From: Bin87 sp965220265
GTDB lineage: Bacteria; Chloroflexota; Dehalococcoidia; Lucifugimonadales; UBA3495
NCBI GenBank assembly: GCA_965220265.1
Contig: CBDCPM010000003.1
Coordinates: forward strand, 62,001-126,000
Direction of reading: 5' to 3'
DNA: 64,000 nt
Shown here: piece by piece, positions 1-8,602 of the stretch
Position numbering within the stretch: position 1 is the first letter of the stretch
How the letters are laid out: every line of letters begins with the position of its first letter
The notes under the pieces: generated by a model
The model's input: the letters and a program-made list of their open reading frames with translations, nothing else
What the model was told of the DNA's origin: nothing
Databases searched by the model: none
Made by a program: the position numbers and the translations under genes

Positions 1-340
1 GGAGCCACCCACCCCCTTGCAGGAGTAGGCGGAGACTGTTTTGAGTATCAAATTAAGGAGTTTTGCACGGGGTAGCGTCATACTTTGCACCGGATCTTGG
101 TCTTGCCGCCTCGCCCAATGCCTCCCTCCTCTACAACCGGCATTCCAGTCCCCGGCCGCCGCCGAGGTCATCGCCGCGCGCGGCTGCATTTCCGATCAAT
201 TGCCGCCCTTCCGCCGTGCTTCACCTCCCTGCCGGCGCAACCGCAGGCCCGGCCAACCTCGTATGGCTAAAGGCTACCGGTGTGGGCCGGTTGGCGCAGC
301 TTACGGATAGCCTTGCCCTCTGCCTGAAGGTGGCGCAGTA
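1..340. other. Unassigned left edge
   Basis: No convincing gene. A short open frame ends with a TAG at 339-341, immediately before a box that also follows the stop of the putative initiator gene at 6966. This stretch may therefore be the 3' remnant of another replication gene, but no recognisable domain is visible. Confidence 0.3.
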
Positions 341-396
341 GGGGCCTTACGCTTTTCAGTAGGCTGAACCACCGAAACGGGACACCAAAACACGTA
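336..396 (-). repeat. Replicon box with single iteron, left copy
   Basis: Positions 375-393 carry one inverted copy of the iteron found five times at 2150-2255. The preceding 40 bases (GCAGTAGGGG, then CAGTAGG) parallel those at 6970-7010, so this is a second copy of a composite origin-type box. Seen directly; its role as an origin, handcuffing or termination site is inferred. Confidence 0.6.
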
Positions 397-443
397 CCTT
401 GTCCTCACGTCCCCGTCCCGTTACTCGGCAGCGCCCTCCGCCA

Positions 444-1145
444 TCAGGACGCCGCATCCCCATTCTCTTGGTGGTACTGTGCCAGCCGCCGGCCGGTCAA
501 CGTCGCCTCCCGCTCATCCACCATCACACCTGTCCCCACGTTGTGGGCCCGCAGCTCTGCCATCTTCATGCGGAATCCGTGGCTCCCCTGCGTCCCTTTT
601 ACCCGATTGCAATACGGGCACAGCAGCTGCAGGTTGCGGGTCTCGTGCTCCCCGTCGTCGCTCAAGGCCACGATGTGGTCGACCTCGAACCTGAGATGAT
701 GCGGCTGGTGGAAGCCGCAGCCGGGGCACACGCCCCGCTGCACCGAGTACAGCGCCATCCGCACCGATTCCGGCATGTTTGGACGGCGATTACCGTCACC
801 ACGCCGGCGGGCCGGTCGCTTCTCGTACACCTCCACCGGCTCCAGGTACTCCTGCAGCAGCGCCACGTCCATCGGCCGGTCGGGCTCGCGGTACAGATAG
901 CGGCCGCGGCTGACCCTGGTGATCAGCTGGGGAGACGGACGGCTGTGGCCCTGCGTGGTGCAGCCTGCCAGATCCGAGAGTTCCCGATTGACCAGGTTCC
1001 GGTCCCGCTTCGCCCTCGGGTTAAAATCAGCCACTCCCGAGGCGGCGACCATCTCATAAATCTCTTCCGTGCTCAGAATGCGGCCCTGGCGCGCCGCCAT
1101 CACCTGCACGATGTGGGGCCGCAGGCTACTTGCTGCCTTCGCCAA
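444..1145 (-). CDS. HNH endonuclease
   Basis: Protein of about 233 aa with a C-terminal HNH fold: a CPGC zinc knuckle, then EVDHIVAL, then NLQLLCPYCNRVKG, which supply the catalytic His and Asn and the second cysteine pair. The N-terminal part is predicted helical and charged and is not recognised. The start is taken as TTG at 1145 because an almost perfect Shine-Dalgarno (AAAAGGAGGT) lies 6 bases upstream; an ATG further upstream (1250) has no comparable site. Its upstream region (1269-1332) holds four 16-bp repeats matching those around parA, so the partition RHH protein may regulate it. It could be a homing-type nuclease or a restriction nuclease of the replicon; no methyltransferase sits beside it. 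Confidence 0.8.
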   Translation of the reverse strand: MAKAASSLRPHIVQVMAARQGRILSTEEIYEMVAASGVADFNPRAKRDRNLVNRELSDLAGCTTQGHSRPSPQLITRVSRGRYLYREPDRPMDVALLQEYLEPVEVYEKRPARRRGDGNRRPNMPESVRMALYSVQRGVCPGCGFHQPHHLRFEVDHIVALSDDGEHETRNLQLLCPYCNRVKGTQGSHGFRMKMAELRAHNVGTGVMVDEREATLTGRRLAQYHQENGDAAS

Positions 1146-1268
1146 CTGTATACCTCCTTTTGGCGCACACTCCCGAAACCTTAGCGTTGGCAAATCGTCG
1201 TTAGCCTGACCAAAGATGAAGTGACCTGCTAGTTCAAACACGACTGGCACACCCGACTGTCGGCCGTG

Positions 1269-1332
1269 GCGACTTGTTGCACCATATCACCTCAAGCCCA
1301 TCATACCGTCGCACCATTACTCCGTTGCACCA
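1269..1332 (-). repeat. 16-bp phased repeat array 1 (4 units)
   Basis: Read on the minus strand, four contiguous 16-bp units begin TGGTGCAACGG, TGGTGCGACGG, TGGGCTTGAGG and TGGTGCAACAA. The same TGGTGCA...GGT pattern with the same 16-bp phase lies before parA and after the RHH gene. Probable operator or centromere sites for an RHH protein, in front of the HNH gene. Confidence 0.6.
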
Positions 1333-1339
1333 TGCCCCC

Positions 1340-2140
1340 ACACAATGGTGGCCAAAGGTAGAATAGGTTCCGCGCCCGATCACCATCCCACACGCAGTTA
1401 TTCTCCCGCTCGAAGCACGGATTGCACCGCACAGCCAGACGATAGAAACGGGCCGCAGGAGTTATTGTCAAGATTTTCAGCACCTATACAACAAAGGTTC
1501 AATACACCAAAAAACCATATTACCCATGCACCCTCAATGGCGTGCCCGACTGCAAACAGGACACTATATGCCGTAACTCACTGCCCTTACGCGAAGTCGA
1601 TAGCCAAACATCCACTTAAATCGCTGACTCGAGTGCTCAGGAATGATCGAAGCCAAGATCCAATGTCTCAGCCAGCCAACTGTCTCAGCCAACGAAGTCG
1701 GGGCGCCAAAACACCAAGTTCCCTCGCCGTGATTGCAGCTAGCGTAGTCGTCCAGTGACTACCCTAGCTGACACTCAACGGATAATCGCCGAAACTCCGA
1801 AGTTCCGCTGCAATACAGCCATGCCCTGCAACTCCACCAGCCTCTCGGCGGCTTCCGGCGGGCGGAGAAAGGTACTGGCAGAGACGTTCATACCAAGTTA
1901 CCTGATGCTCCACGACAAGGGCTATGGGTCGATATCCACACATAGGAGCTGGCTCGTTGCCCGGCTGAGAATAGGCTTTTCCGGGATATACCATATCGTG
2001 CGGCTTGTGTAGAGGCCAGCTAATCCCTGACTCCGGGCATGTTTAGTTCACGCTGGGACTCTCCAAAACTCAAATTGTCGCCGTATCGACCGTCAATTCA
2101 TCCAGCAACCAGCCATTCCGTGACACCGGTAATGACTAGC
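1340..2140. other. Intergenic stretch without a convincing gene
   Basis: Several short open frames exist on both strands, but none has a ribosome site plus recognisable protein pattern. A tandem 17-bp near-repeat beginning TGTCTCAGCCA lies at 1664-1697. A minus-strand frame around 1790-1900 reads protein-like (PEAAERLVELQG) but is short and may be a decayed gene tail. Confidence 0.3.
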
Positions 2141-2149
2141 ATAGACGCT

Positions 2150-2255
2150 GTGTTTTGGTGTCCCGTTTAACGTGCTTTGGAGTCCCGTTTAACGTGTTTT
2201 GGTGTCCCGTTTTCGTGTTTTGGTGTCCCGTTTAACGTGTTTTGGTGTCCCGTTT
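2150..2255 (+). repeat. Five iterons (probable replication origin)
   Basis: Five copies of a 19-bp unit (GTGTTTTGGTGTCCCGTTT; the second differs at two positions) start at 2150, 2172, 2194, 2215 and 2237, a spacing of 21-22 bp or two helical turns. Such same-face arrays are typical initiator-binding iterons of plasmids. They lie directly upstream of the primase-helicase-initiator genes, as in RSF1010-type origins where RepC binds iterons. Single copies also lie at 375-393 and 7014-7032. Confidence 0.8.
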
Positions 2256-2287
2256 TTATGATTTATCATACCTACTACTGCAGTATC

Positions 2288-2332
2288 CCTACTTCCCTAC
2301 ACTACCTACTTCCCTACCGGGGAGTAGGTAGT
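2288..2332. promoter_or_regulatory. Direct and inverted repeats next to the iterons
   Basis: A 13-bp direct repeat (CCTACTTCCCTAC at 2288-2300 and 2305-2317) overlaps a perfect 10-bp inverted repeat (ACTACCTACT at 2301-2310, AGTAGGTAGT at 2323-2332, 12-base loop). The TCCCTACT core recurs, inverted, in the boxes at 336-362 and 6975-7003. Likely a replication-control site or the operator of the RHH protein; function inferred. Confidence 0.55.
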
Positions 2333-2566
2333 GGGTTGAGCGGGCGCTCCTGTAGGGCGCCGCCCAACCCGTAGTTCAAGTCCCCGGGAGAGCCCAAAAT
2401 CCCTTTGATCAAGCCGATAATCTGATCAAACCGGATGGCCACTTGTCGGAGGCCGATTTTATGACTTGACCGGTCGTAGTGTTGACAAACAAAGAAATCA
2501 GGTAATACCTTTACCATGTTGTTGCAACAATTTACCGGGGATATTCACACACGGAGAAGCGATCAA

Positions 2567-2884
2567 ATGCCGACAATCAACGATCGGCTATCGGATTCGG
2601 CAATACGCCTAGGCCGTTACGAGGGTCGAGTTGGATTCAGCGTCTGGCGCGATGATTCGCCCGAAGGGATGGTGCTGATCGGCATCATCTGGGACGACCC
2701 AGCGGACGACGGTACCAAGCAAGAATCATGGGATGCCTACGGCTCCGTGAGATGGCCAGTGGCTAGAATGCCCACAGGGTGCAACCTCGCGTCAGCACGG
2801 TTACAGGCTTTAGATATGGTGGCGCGGAACGGGGTTATTAGCACCGATGCCGACGCCATTTTGCGTGGGTGGCTAGAGTCTTGA
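2567..2884 (+). CDS. Unknown small protein of the replicon
   Basis: About 105 aa, acidic, with several tryptophans (WDDPADDG, SWDAYG, RWPVARMPTG) and no recognised domain. The start at 2567 is preferred because GGAG lies 10 bases upstream; the in-frame ATG at 2516 lacks a ribosome site. It is the first gene after the iterons and reads toward the primase operon, so a role in replication control is possible but unproven. The ending (ADAILRGWLES) is predicted helical. Confidence 0.55.
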   Translation: MPTINDRLSDSAIRLGRYEGRVGFSVWRDDSPEGMVLIGIIWDDPADDGTKQESWDAYGSVRWPVARMPTGCNLASARLQALDMVARNGVISTDADAILRGWLES

Positions 2885-2971
2885 AACTTAGGCAATCGTA
2901 GTGAAGCTAGGGCATTCCCGATGGCGTTTTGCTATCCACCAACTCAGCAGAGAGCGGAGCCAGGAAGCGAT

Positions 2972-3124
2972 ATGGCACGTGACAAGCGAATGACCGTCAT
3001 GGTCGAAGCAGAATTCATGGACGAAGTGAAGGAGGCAGCCAGAAATCGGCGGATGAAGATGTCCGAATGGATTAGGTTGGTTGTCGAAAACGAGTTGCGG
3101 ACCGAGAAGGAACGGCGGTCATGA
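2972..3124 (+). CDS. Ribbon-helix-helix regulator (50 aa)
   Basis: A 50-aa basic protein: a short N-terminal strand (MTVMVEAEF) followed by two helices (MDEVKEAARN, MSEWIRLVVENEL), the layout of Arc/CopG-type RHH DNA-binding proteins. The start at 2972 has AGGAAG a few bases upstream. Its stop overlaps the primase start as ATGA, so the two are translationally coupled. It probably represses the replication operon or controls copy number through the repeats at 2150-2332, as CopG does on other plasmids; that role is inferred. Confidence 0.7.
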   Translation: MARDKRMTVMVEAEFMDEVKEAARNRRMKMSEWIRLVVENELRTEKERRS

Positions 3125-4284
3125 CGTCAGCCGGGTCGGTTGACTGGCCCGGTGTTGTGCGGGCTGTGGCCACGTTACTGGTGGGCGAACCGACGCACAA
3201 AACCGCCACTGAGTGGCGGTTTCGGCGGCGTGGCTCGCTGGCCGTCAATGTGGCCGGTGAGAACGCTGGCCAATGGTACGACTTCGAGGCAGGCGTTGGC
3301 GGCGGCGGCGTGGATTTGGTGAGCCATCTCATAGGTTGTGACCGGTCTGCTGCGGTTGCGTGGTTGCAGCGCCAACGGCTGCTGCCTGATACGCCGGGAC
3401 GCGTCGTAGCCGGCCAGCCGGCGGTGGCCCGCAAACCGGTTGGGGAACAGAATGTTCCCCCTGCCCACGCTAACCGTATCGCATGGGCCCGTGCAACTTG
3501 GAGCATGAGTGAGCCGATACCAATGAGCCGGATTCATCCCGTACGTCAGTGGTTGGCCAGGCGCAATTTATGGTGCCCTGAGTTACCGGTGCCGGACTCC
3601 TTGCGATGGCTCCCGGCCGCTTCTGAGAGGCGCCGACACTGCGGTTCCGGGAGTATTGTCGCCCTTGCCGCGGAACCGATGGACTGGACGATCAGCTGGC
3701 CGGAGTTGCCGGCCCCGCGGGGTGTCCAGTTGACCGGAGTCGCTTCTGACGGCACACCGGCGGATTTGGAAACCAAATCCGGCTGGCTGGGCAAGCAAAG
3801 TCGAGGAGTATTGACCGATTGTGTTGTCGTATTTGGCAACCCGCTATGGGACGAAGCGACCGCCGCGGTGCGTATTGGCGAGGGTGTGGCGGATGCCCTG
3901 GCGTTGGCCAGCCGCTATGACGGGCCCGCGCTGGCGACTTTCGGAACCAGCCCGATGCGCTCTGGCAACTTGGCGGTATGGTTGGCCAACGCACCGGCTG
4001 GCGCAATTATTCACTGCGACGACGACCCCGGGGGGCAGCGAGCCGCCGCCGATTTGCGACGGGCGATTAGGGAAGCAGGCGGATATTGTACCGCGGTCTT
4101 GCCGGCCGCAGACGGGGCGAAGGACCCTGCGGCCGTCGCCGCTCATTTTGCGCCGCTGCCGCCCCTTCCGCCAGAATGGCGGGATTACGCTATCACATTG
4201 CGGGACTGCAACCCGACCTGGGCGGCGTGGGAAGTTTACCGGCAGGCTGGAGTCATCTTCGCTGCCCCCAAGGACAACGGGTGA
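3121..4284 (+). CDS. Toprim-domain DNA primase
   Basis: A 387-aa protein. The N-terminal part (about 25-85) has the WRF...GSLAV...G.WYDFE.G.GGG.DLV pattern typical of mobile-element primases that lack the zinc-binding cysteines. A Toprim fold follows: IGEGVADALAL near residue 250 supplies the metal-binding Glu, and IIHCDDDPGGQRAA near 295 supplies the Asp motif. It would make RNA primers for the replicon. It starts within the stop of the RHH gene and its end abuts the helicase gene, so the three form one operon. The order primase-helicase-initiator recalls the RepB-RepA-RepC set of broad-host-range plasmids, but RepB there is an unrelated primase fold. Confidence 0.8.
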   Translation: MTSAGSVDWPGVVRAVATLLVGEPTHKTATEWRFRRRGSLAVNVAGENAGQWYDFEAGVGGGGVDLVSHLIGCDRSAAVAWLQRQRLLPDTPGRVVAGQPAVARKPVGEQNVPPAHANRIAWARATWSMSEPIPMSRIHPVRQWLARRNLWCPELPVPDSLRWLPAASERRRHCGSGSIVALAAEPMDWTISWPELPAPRGVQLTGVASDGTPADLETKSGWLGKQSRGVLTDCVVVFGNPLWDEATAAVRIGEGVADALALASRYDGPALATFGTSPMRSGNLAVWLANAPAGAIIHCDDDPGGQRAAADLRRAIREAGGYCTAVLPAADGAKDPAAVAAHFAPLPPLPPEWRDYAITLRDCNPTWAAWEVYRQAGVIFAAPKDNG

Positions 4285-4292
4285 AGGTGAAT

Positions 4293-5423
4293 ATGACAGC
4301 ACACGACGGCATCCTGGCCGGCGCCGAGCTCGCTGCGACCGGGCAGGATTATCTGTCCGAACTCAGGGCTTGGGTCACAGCGTACCCGGAGGATGCGTTA
4401 ATCCAAGAAGAAGTACGCCAGTTGGCGCGTGACTTGGATGCAGTCGACGAAGTCGCAGACCGGCGCGACGCTTGGCCAATCACCGATATCACGGGCAACC
4501 TGCCCAGATCCCTGCTCTCTGTAGCGGGTTGCAACGGAGCCGTTCTGACCGAGGGCAGCGTAGCGTTGTTGGCTGGGGCCGGTGGCGTTGGCAAGTCGGC
4601 CCTGATGGTGTCTCTGGCCTTGGGCATTGCCCGTCTGAACGACGGAGAACGCGGTCCCGTAGTCGATGGGATATTCGACGGCGTCGGCGGCCCGGTGATA
4701 CTGGTGACCTATGAGGATGTTCCTGAAGTCACCGCTTGGCGAGTGCGCAGTCTGGTGGCGGAAGTGATGAAGCAGGAACCGGAAACAACACGCAGGGAGG
4801 CTTTTAGCCGGATCTATGTAATTGACCTGCTCGGCCGTCCATTATTCGGCCCGATGTCTGCTCCCGGACGTTCAGCATCCTACAACGCCCCCCCTGGGCC
4901 GCTTTCCGGTTGGTCTGACCTGTGGATTGCGGCCGCAAGAATAAAGCCGGGTCTCATTATCATTGATCCCGCGTTGTCCGCCTTTTCGGGAGAAAGCAAT
5001 GCGGCGGCGCCGGTTCGGGAATTTCTTGGAGCGTTGGCGTTGAAGGCTAAGGCCTTGGGGACCGGCGTTCTCATCACCGCCCACTCTAACAAGACAGCCC
5101 GTTCAGGCAATCAGGACCCTTACGACCCTGGCCAAGTGGGTGGTAGCGCCGCGTGGGTGGACGGGGCCAGGGGTGTTCTGGCGATGACCCGCCATCAGCC
5201 TGAAGACGAAGGCGAGGCTGAATCGAGCGAGCTGAAATTGGCGGTGGCCAAGAGCAACTACGGCCCATCCCTCGTCACCGTCGGTATAAATTCGATACGT
5301 GTCGCCGGGGGCGCTATCGTCGGGTTCAAGGCGGATGGGGCTTGGGTCGGGCCTGGCCTGAGTTATTCCCATCAGAAATCTGTCGAGGAGTCGGATAGGA
5401 AATATGCTTCCATTACGGACTAA
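4293..5423 (+). CDS. RepA-like hexameric helicase (RecA-fold ATPase)
   Basis: About 376 aa. Walker A is GAGGVGKS near residue 95, followed by a helix and a VTYEDV segment near 145; Walker B is LIIIDPAL near 220, then a TAHSNK switch-like region. This matches the RSF1010 RepA/KaiC-like family of replicative plasmid helicases. The start is ATG 4293 with GAAGG 5 bases upstream; GTG 4281, overlapping the primase stop and preceded by AAGGA, is an equally plausible coupled start. Its end overlaps the next gene by 20 bases. It would unwind DNA at the iteron origin together with the primase and initiator. Confidence 0.8.
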   Translation: MTAHDGILAGAELAATGQDYLSELRAWVTAYPEDALIQEEVRQLARDLDAVDEVADRRDAWPITDITGNLPRSLLSVAGCNGAVLTEGSVALLAGAGGVGKSALMVSLALGIARLNDGERGPVVDGIFDGVGGPVILVTYEDVPEVTAWRVRSLVAEVMKQEPETTRREAFSRIYVIDLLGRPLFGPMSAPGRSASYNAPPGPLSGWSDLWIAAARIKPGLIIIDPALSAFSGESNAAAPVREFLGALALKAKALGTGVLITAHSNKTARSGNQDPYDPGQVGGSAAWVDGARGVLAMTRHQPEDEGEAESSELKLAVAKSNYGPSLVTVGINSIRVAGGAIVGFKADGAWVGPGLSYSHQKSVEESDRKYASITD

Positions 5424-6966
5424 TATAGCTGAGACCTCGGTTTACGAGGTATACCAAGACCAGGATGGAAGCCTGACGGCGCTAACACATGAGCAGCCCT
5501 CTGAAAATGATGATTGCCCTGCTGAATGTGGGGAGAGCAACGACGCCGAGTCCCGGGAAGTCCTCGTCAACGAGATGGGCGGTCCGGAACCGGAGGAGTT
5601 GATCGCCTGGTTGGTGGCCGGAGAATGTCCACTGGATGCTCTGCGGGAATGCGTCAAGTGGATGGAGCAGATGTGGCAGAAGCAGGGGCTGCTGGTCGGC
5701 GACCATCTTTCGGTGTCGCCCAGCGGTGTGGCCCGCGTGGTCAGGTTCAGACTACCGGTGCTGAAGAGAGAGTGGGAAGAGCTGCAGGCCCAGGATATTC
5801 GTTTCCCGCTGGCACCCGTCGTGAAGGCTTGGAAAGAACGCCCCCAGCTGGTTGAACCTGAACGGCGTGCCAAAGGTATTATTCCAGCGACCTTCGCTCG
5901 GCGGAATGACCGGTTGCCCTTTCTGAATAATCCCCAGCCGCCTGCTTTGCCGGGATTGGTCGAATCAGAAATCAGCCAGTCCCATCTTCCCGGATTGATC
6001 CCGGACCGGCCTCCGTTACCGGCGCTCCTATCCCTGTACGACCGCGCTGCCGCGCCGCTGAGGCGTGGTCGGGGCGCGGCCCTGTCGCTACGATTGTTCA
6101 TCGAGTCCCTCCTCTCTCTACCTGTGGCGGCGCGCGATGGGCGACTGCATGAGCTGCGATTCACGATCAGGGAAGTTGCTGGTGAATGGCTGGGGTGGAA
6201 CCTCAAAGACTATCGACCGACCGGCGCACAGAAGGGTTTGGCGCTCCGGCGCGCGGTCAACGAGGTCCGCAGCATGTTCGTGGATATGCCGCAGGGCGGC
6301 CTCTATTATCCAATATCGCCTTTGGCGATCTCCGGGCTGAAGCTTGACGACCAAATGGCTCTGATAGTGTGCCTGCCATCCGGTTCTGATGTGGGACCGC
6401 CAGTGGACCGGCCTATCCTGCGGCAGTTGGGCAAGATCTCCGGCCCAGCATACCGTGCGTACCTTACTTTATGTTGCGAGTGGGACCGGGTGGGCGGCCA
6501 CAATGGCAGGTTAATTCGTCCCACCCGTCCTGGCGTTATGAGAGCTTCCGGTGGTCAGGTGGTGGATGGTCAGGGTAACGTCGTGCATGGCAAAGGTGAG
6601 CGGCCCATTTACTCGCCCTACCATCCCAATGCCATCCGTACTGGCCGGAGCGAAGCGAATCCTGCGCGCTTTAACTACCGCGAGTATTCTTCGGACGACC
6701 TTATCGGTATTTGCTATCCGGCCGAGGTGCTGATTCGAGATTCTGACCTGCGTAAGTACCGACATCGGGCGAGGAAGGCGGTTATTGACATCGCAGGGAT
6801 GGGCGGCTGCACCATCGAGCGTCTTGGGAGCAATCCCCGCAACGATGGCCTGCCTTGGAGAGTGATGCCGCCCGACCCATATTGGCCCCCTGATGTTTAC
6901 TCTGCCTCACAGCCGGGCGACTCCGACCATCAAGCATTGCCGGTCAACGCTCTCCCTGCCATCTGA
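5404..6966 (+). CDS. Probable replication initiator (RepC-like)
   Basis: A 520-aa protein with AGGA ahead of ATG 5404, overlapping the helicase gene. No catalytic motif is seen. The C-terminal 200 residues (RPILRQLGKISGPAYRAYL... RKYRHRARKAVIDIA) look like winged-helix DNA-binding units, and the central part is rich in basic helices. Position (third gene of the primase-helicase operon, next to iterons and followed by a single iteron box at 7014-7032) argues for the origin-binding initiator. The family itself was not recognised, so the name rests on context. The N-terminal 110 residues are acidic and may be an interaction region. Confidence 0.5.
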   Translation: MLPLRTNIAETSVYEVYQDQDGSLTALTHEQPSENDDCPAECGESNDAESREVLVNEMGGPEPEELIAWLVAGECPLDALRECVKWMEQMWQKQGLLVGDHLSVSPSGVARVVRFRLPVLKREWEELQAQDIRFPLAPVVKAWKERPQLVEPERRAKGIIPATFARRNDRLPFLNNPQPPALPGLVESEISQSHLPGLIPDRPPLPALLSLYDRAAAPLRRGRGAALSLRLFIESLLSLPVAARDGRLHELRFTIREVAGEWLGWNLKDYRPTGAQKGLALRRAVNEVRSMFVDMPQGGLYYPISPLAISGLKLDDQMALIVCLPSGSDVGPPVDRPILRQLGKISGPAYRAYLTLCCEWDRVGGHNGRLIRPTRPGVMRASGGQVVDGQGNVVHGKGERPIYSPYHPNAIRTGRSEANPARFNYREYSSDDLIGICYPAEVLIRDSDLRKYRHRARKAVIDIAGMGGCTIERLGSNPRNDGLPWRVMPPDPYWPPDVYSASQPGDSDHQALPVNALPAI

Positions 6967-6969
6967 TAG

Positions 6970-7032
6970 AGGCACAGTAGGGGATGGGTATATTTGAGTA
7001 GGGAAAATCGTCAAAATGGGACACCAAAACAC
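6970..7032 (-). repeat. Replicon box with single iteron, right copy
   Basis: Immediately after the putative initiator gene: ACAGTAGGGG, then GAGTAGGG, then an inverted iteron at 7014-7032 with one mismatch. It parallels 336-396 over about 60 bases, so this composite box occurs twice, in the same orientation, bracketing the origin region. Confidence 0.6.
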
Positions 7033-7650
7033 AGGTGTTGCTCTGCAAAGATGGTAGCCGCCATTGGCGTTCGCCGATGGATGCGGCAGGTATGGTGGAT
7101 GCTGCGCCAGAGAGCCTGAAGAGGAGCGACTGAACATGGCGATTTGGTGGCCCGGTACAGTAGGGTCGCCGGCTCTGCGTGATGGACGGCAAGGAGTCGG
7201 CATCTGAGCACCGCCTGTCGTCCCACCCACTCATTGGGCGCAGGCGGCCTCGCGATTTCAACATCAATGGCAGCCGCGCTAGTTTTTGATGGGCCAGCAG
7301 GTCAAGGTTGATACGCCTGACGCTCGCGCAGCATGCGCAGGGTTCGCAAGTGTACGTGTCCCACGTCATGTTTATCCCGCGGGGACAAGGTTCCGTTTTC
7401 CGGTCTGGGTGTCGCAACTGTAATTTATCGGGGATGGGACCGGTTTCTAACGTAAAGTTTCGGTCCAAGTACGACTGACATCATGGGGATGCGGGATACG
7501 GGTGCAATGGTGTAGTGGAACAATTAGAAGTCCTCGATGTATGCGTGGGTATGTGAAGGGGACGCCGTTTCGTATTTTAAAGCTCTCGGTATCTCCTCTA
7601 CTTGTCGTCGCGACACCGATGGCAAATTGCCTCAAACCTGTTGGCGGAGA
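7033..7650. other. Intergenic region upstream of parA
   Basis: No supported gene. A minus-strand frame contains a cysteine-rich stretch (CEPCACCASV) near 7320-7350 but has no ribosome site that fits. The region probably holds the par promoter; another CAGTAGGG motif lies near 7158. Confidence 0.3.
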
Positions 7651-7662
7651 TGGTGCAAGCAT

Positions 7663-7726
7663 TGGTGGTATGTTGATATGGTGCATGGGTAAAGTGGTGC
7701 ATAGGTACGTTGGCGTGATGCAGGAG
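7663..7726 (+). repeat. 16-bp phased repeat array 2, upstream of parA
   Basis: Four 16-bp units start at 7663 (TGGTGGTA), 7679 (TGGTGCAT), 7695 (TGGTGCAT) and 7711 (TGGCGTGA); a further out-of-phase TGGTGCA lies at 7651. The array ends at the parA ribosome site, as expected for a partition operator or centromere bound by an RHH partner and controlling parA. Confidence 0.65.
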
Positions 7727-7736
7727 GGCAACAGCT

Positions 7737-8402
7737 ATGCCGGTAATCGCCGTAGTGAACCAGAAGGGTGGCGTTGGGAAAACGTGTTTGGCTACCAACC
7801 TGGCATCCGTTCTAGGCAGCGACGAGCCGGCGGCGCTCCTCCTAGACTGCGATCCCCAGCGCAGCGCAGTGGGCTGGGGATCGGTGGACCCCCAACCGGA
7901 TTCGCATCTGACGGTACAGGGTGTGGAAGCGGGAGCGCTGGTCCGCCAGGTGAGAGCAACTGCCGGGGAATACCGTTGGATTGTCATAGATTGTCCGCCG
8001 GGCATCACCCGCGTGAACGCAGACGCTATCAGGGTGGCCGACGTCGTGCTCATTCCCTGCAAACCGCGGGTTTGGGACGTGTGGGCCTGTGAGGATATCG
8101 TTGCAGCGGTAAAGCTTCGGCAGGCTGGACATGGTGGGTGTCCCAAAGCCGCATTTGTGATCAGCATGGGCCGGCCCCGCACACGCTTTAGCCAAAGCAT
8201 TGACGCAGCCCTACAGGAGTTGGGTCTCCCGGTCCTCCAGGCGCGTACCACGGAACGGGAAGCCTATGCGGTAGCGGCAGGCGAAGGTAAATCTGTGTTG
8301 GCTGGCCGGGATCGGGTGGCGCAAGGAGAGATCAGCGGCATCTGCGACGAGATAAAGGAGATGTGTAATGGCCTTCTCACGAAGACCCGAATCCCCCGAT
8401 GA
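7737..8402 (+). CDS. parA: ParA-type partition ATPase
   Basis: A 221-aa P-loop ATPase of the small (type Ib) ParA group. The deviant Walker A is KGGVGKT (residues 10-16), followed by LLLDCDPQ near 37 and the VIDCPPG switch near 83. There is no N-terminal HTH, so autoregulation would fall to its partner. ATG 7737 follows AGGAGG. It is a cytoplasmic ATPase that moves replicon copies apart through dynamic DNA-bound gradients. The next gene overlaps it by 35 bases. Repeats upstream (7663-7726) and downstream (8603-8666) are likely partner binding sites. Confidence 0.9.
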   Translation: MPVIAVVNQKGGVGKTCLATNLASVLGSDEPAALLLDCDPQRSAVGWGSVDPQPDSHLTVQGVEAGALVRQVRATAGEYRWIVIDCPPGITRVNADAIRVADVVLIPCKPRVWDVWACEDIVAAVKLRQAGHGGCPKAAFVISMGRPRTRFSQSIDAALQELGLPVLQARTTEREAYAVAAGEGKSVLAGRDRVAQGEISGICDEIKEMCNGLLTKTRIPR

Positions 8403-8583
8403 TCAGGAACGGAGAGAGGCATTCCGTGAGCAGGCAGCGGCGCCGGATGTTACCGTGCTTCATTGCCGTATACCCTCTGCTGTGCACAGGCGTCTACGCC
8501 ATCTGGTGGTGGATCAAGATTCCAGCGTGACGGCTATGGTGATTGAGATGCTTGAGGAAGGTCTCCAGAGGCGAGGTCGTTAA
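8368..8583 (+). CDS. RHH centromere-binding partner of ParA
   Basis: A 71-aa protein with a flexible charged N-terminus (SPDDQERREAF) and a C-terminal ribbon-helix-helix: strand VTVLHCRIP, helix AVHRRLRHLVV, helix SVTAMVIEMLEEGL. That is the architecture of ParG/omega-type partition proteins, whose N-terminal tail stimulates ParA. It overlaps the end of parA by 35 bases, implying coupled expression. It most probably binds the 16-bp repeats on both sides of the operon and possibly those in front of the HNH gene. Confidence 0.75.
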   Translation: MAFSRRPESPDDQERREAFREQAAAPDVTVLHCRIPSAVHRRLRHLVVDQDSSVTAMVIEMLEEGLQRRGR

Positions 8584-8602
8584 CGAAAACCGCTTGTTGA
8601 TT

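Noticed and set aside
399..1184. Long plus-strand open frame opposite the HNH gene
   Set aside because: It is the complement of a clear HNH gene, is Arg/His/Pro-rich and has no ribosome site; a strand shadow of GC-rich coding DNA.
1269..1332. Tandem array as a simple microsatellite
   Set aside because: Units vary in sequence but keep exact 16-bp phase and recur at two other sites near parA, so binding sites are a better explanation.
1345..2012. Two consecutive plus-strand frames between the HNH gene and the iterons
   Set aside because: No ribosome sites, no recognisable pattern, irregular composition; treated as non-coding.
2150..2255. CRISPR-like array
   Set aside because: Units are only 21-22 bp apart with 2-3 bp between 19-bp repeats, so there are no spacers; iterons fit better.
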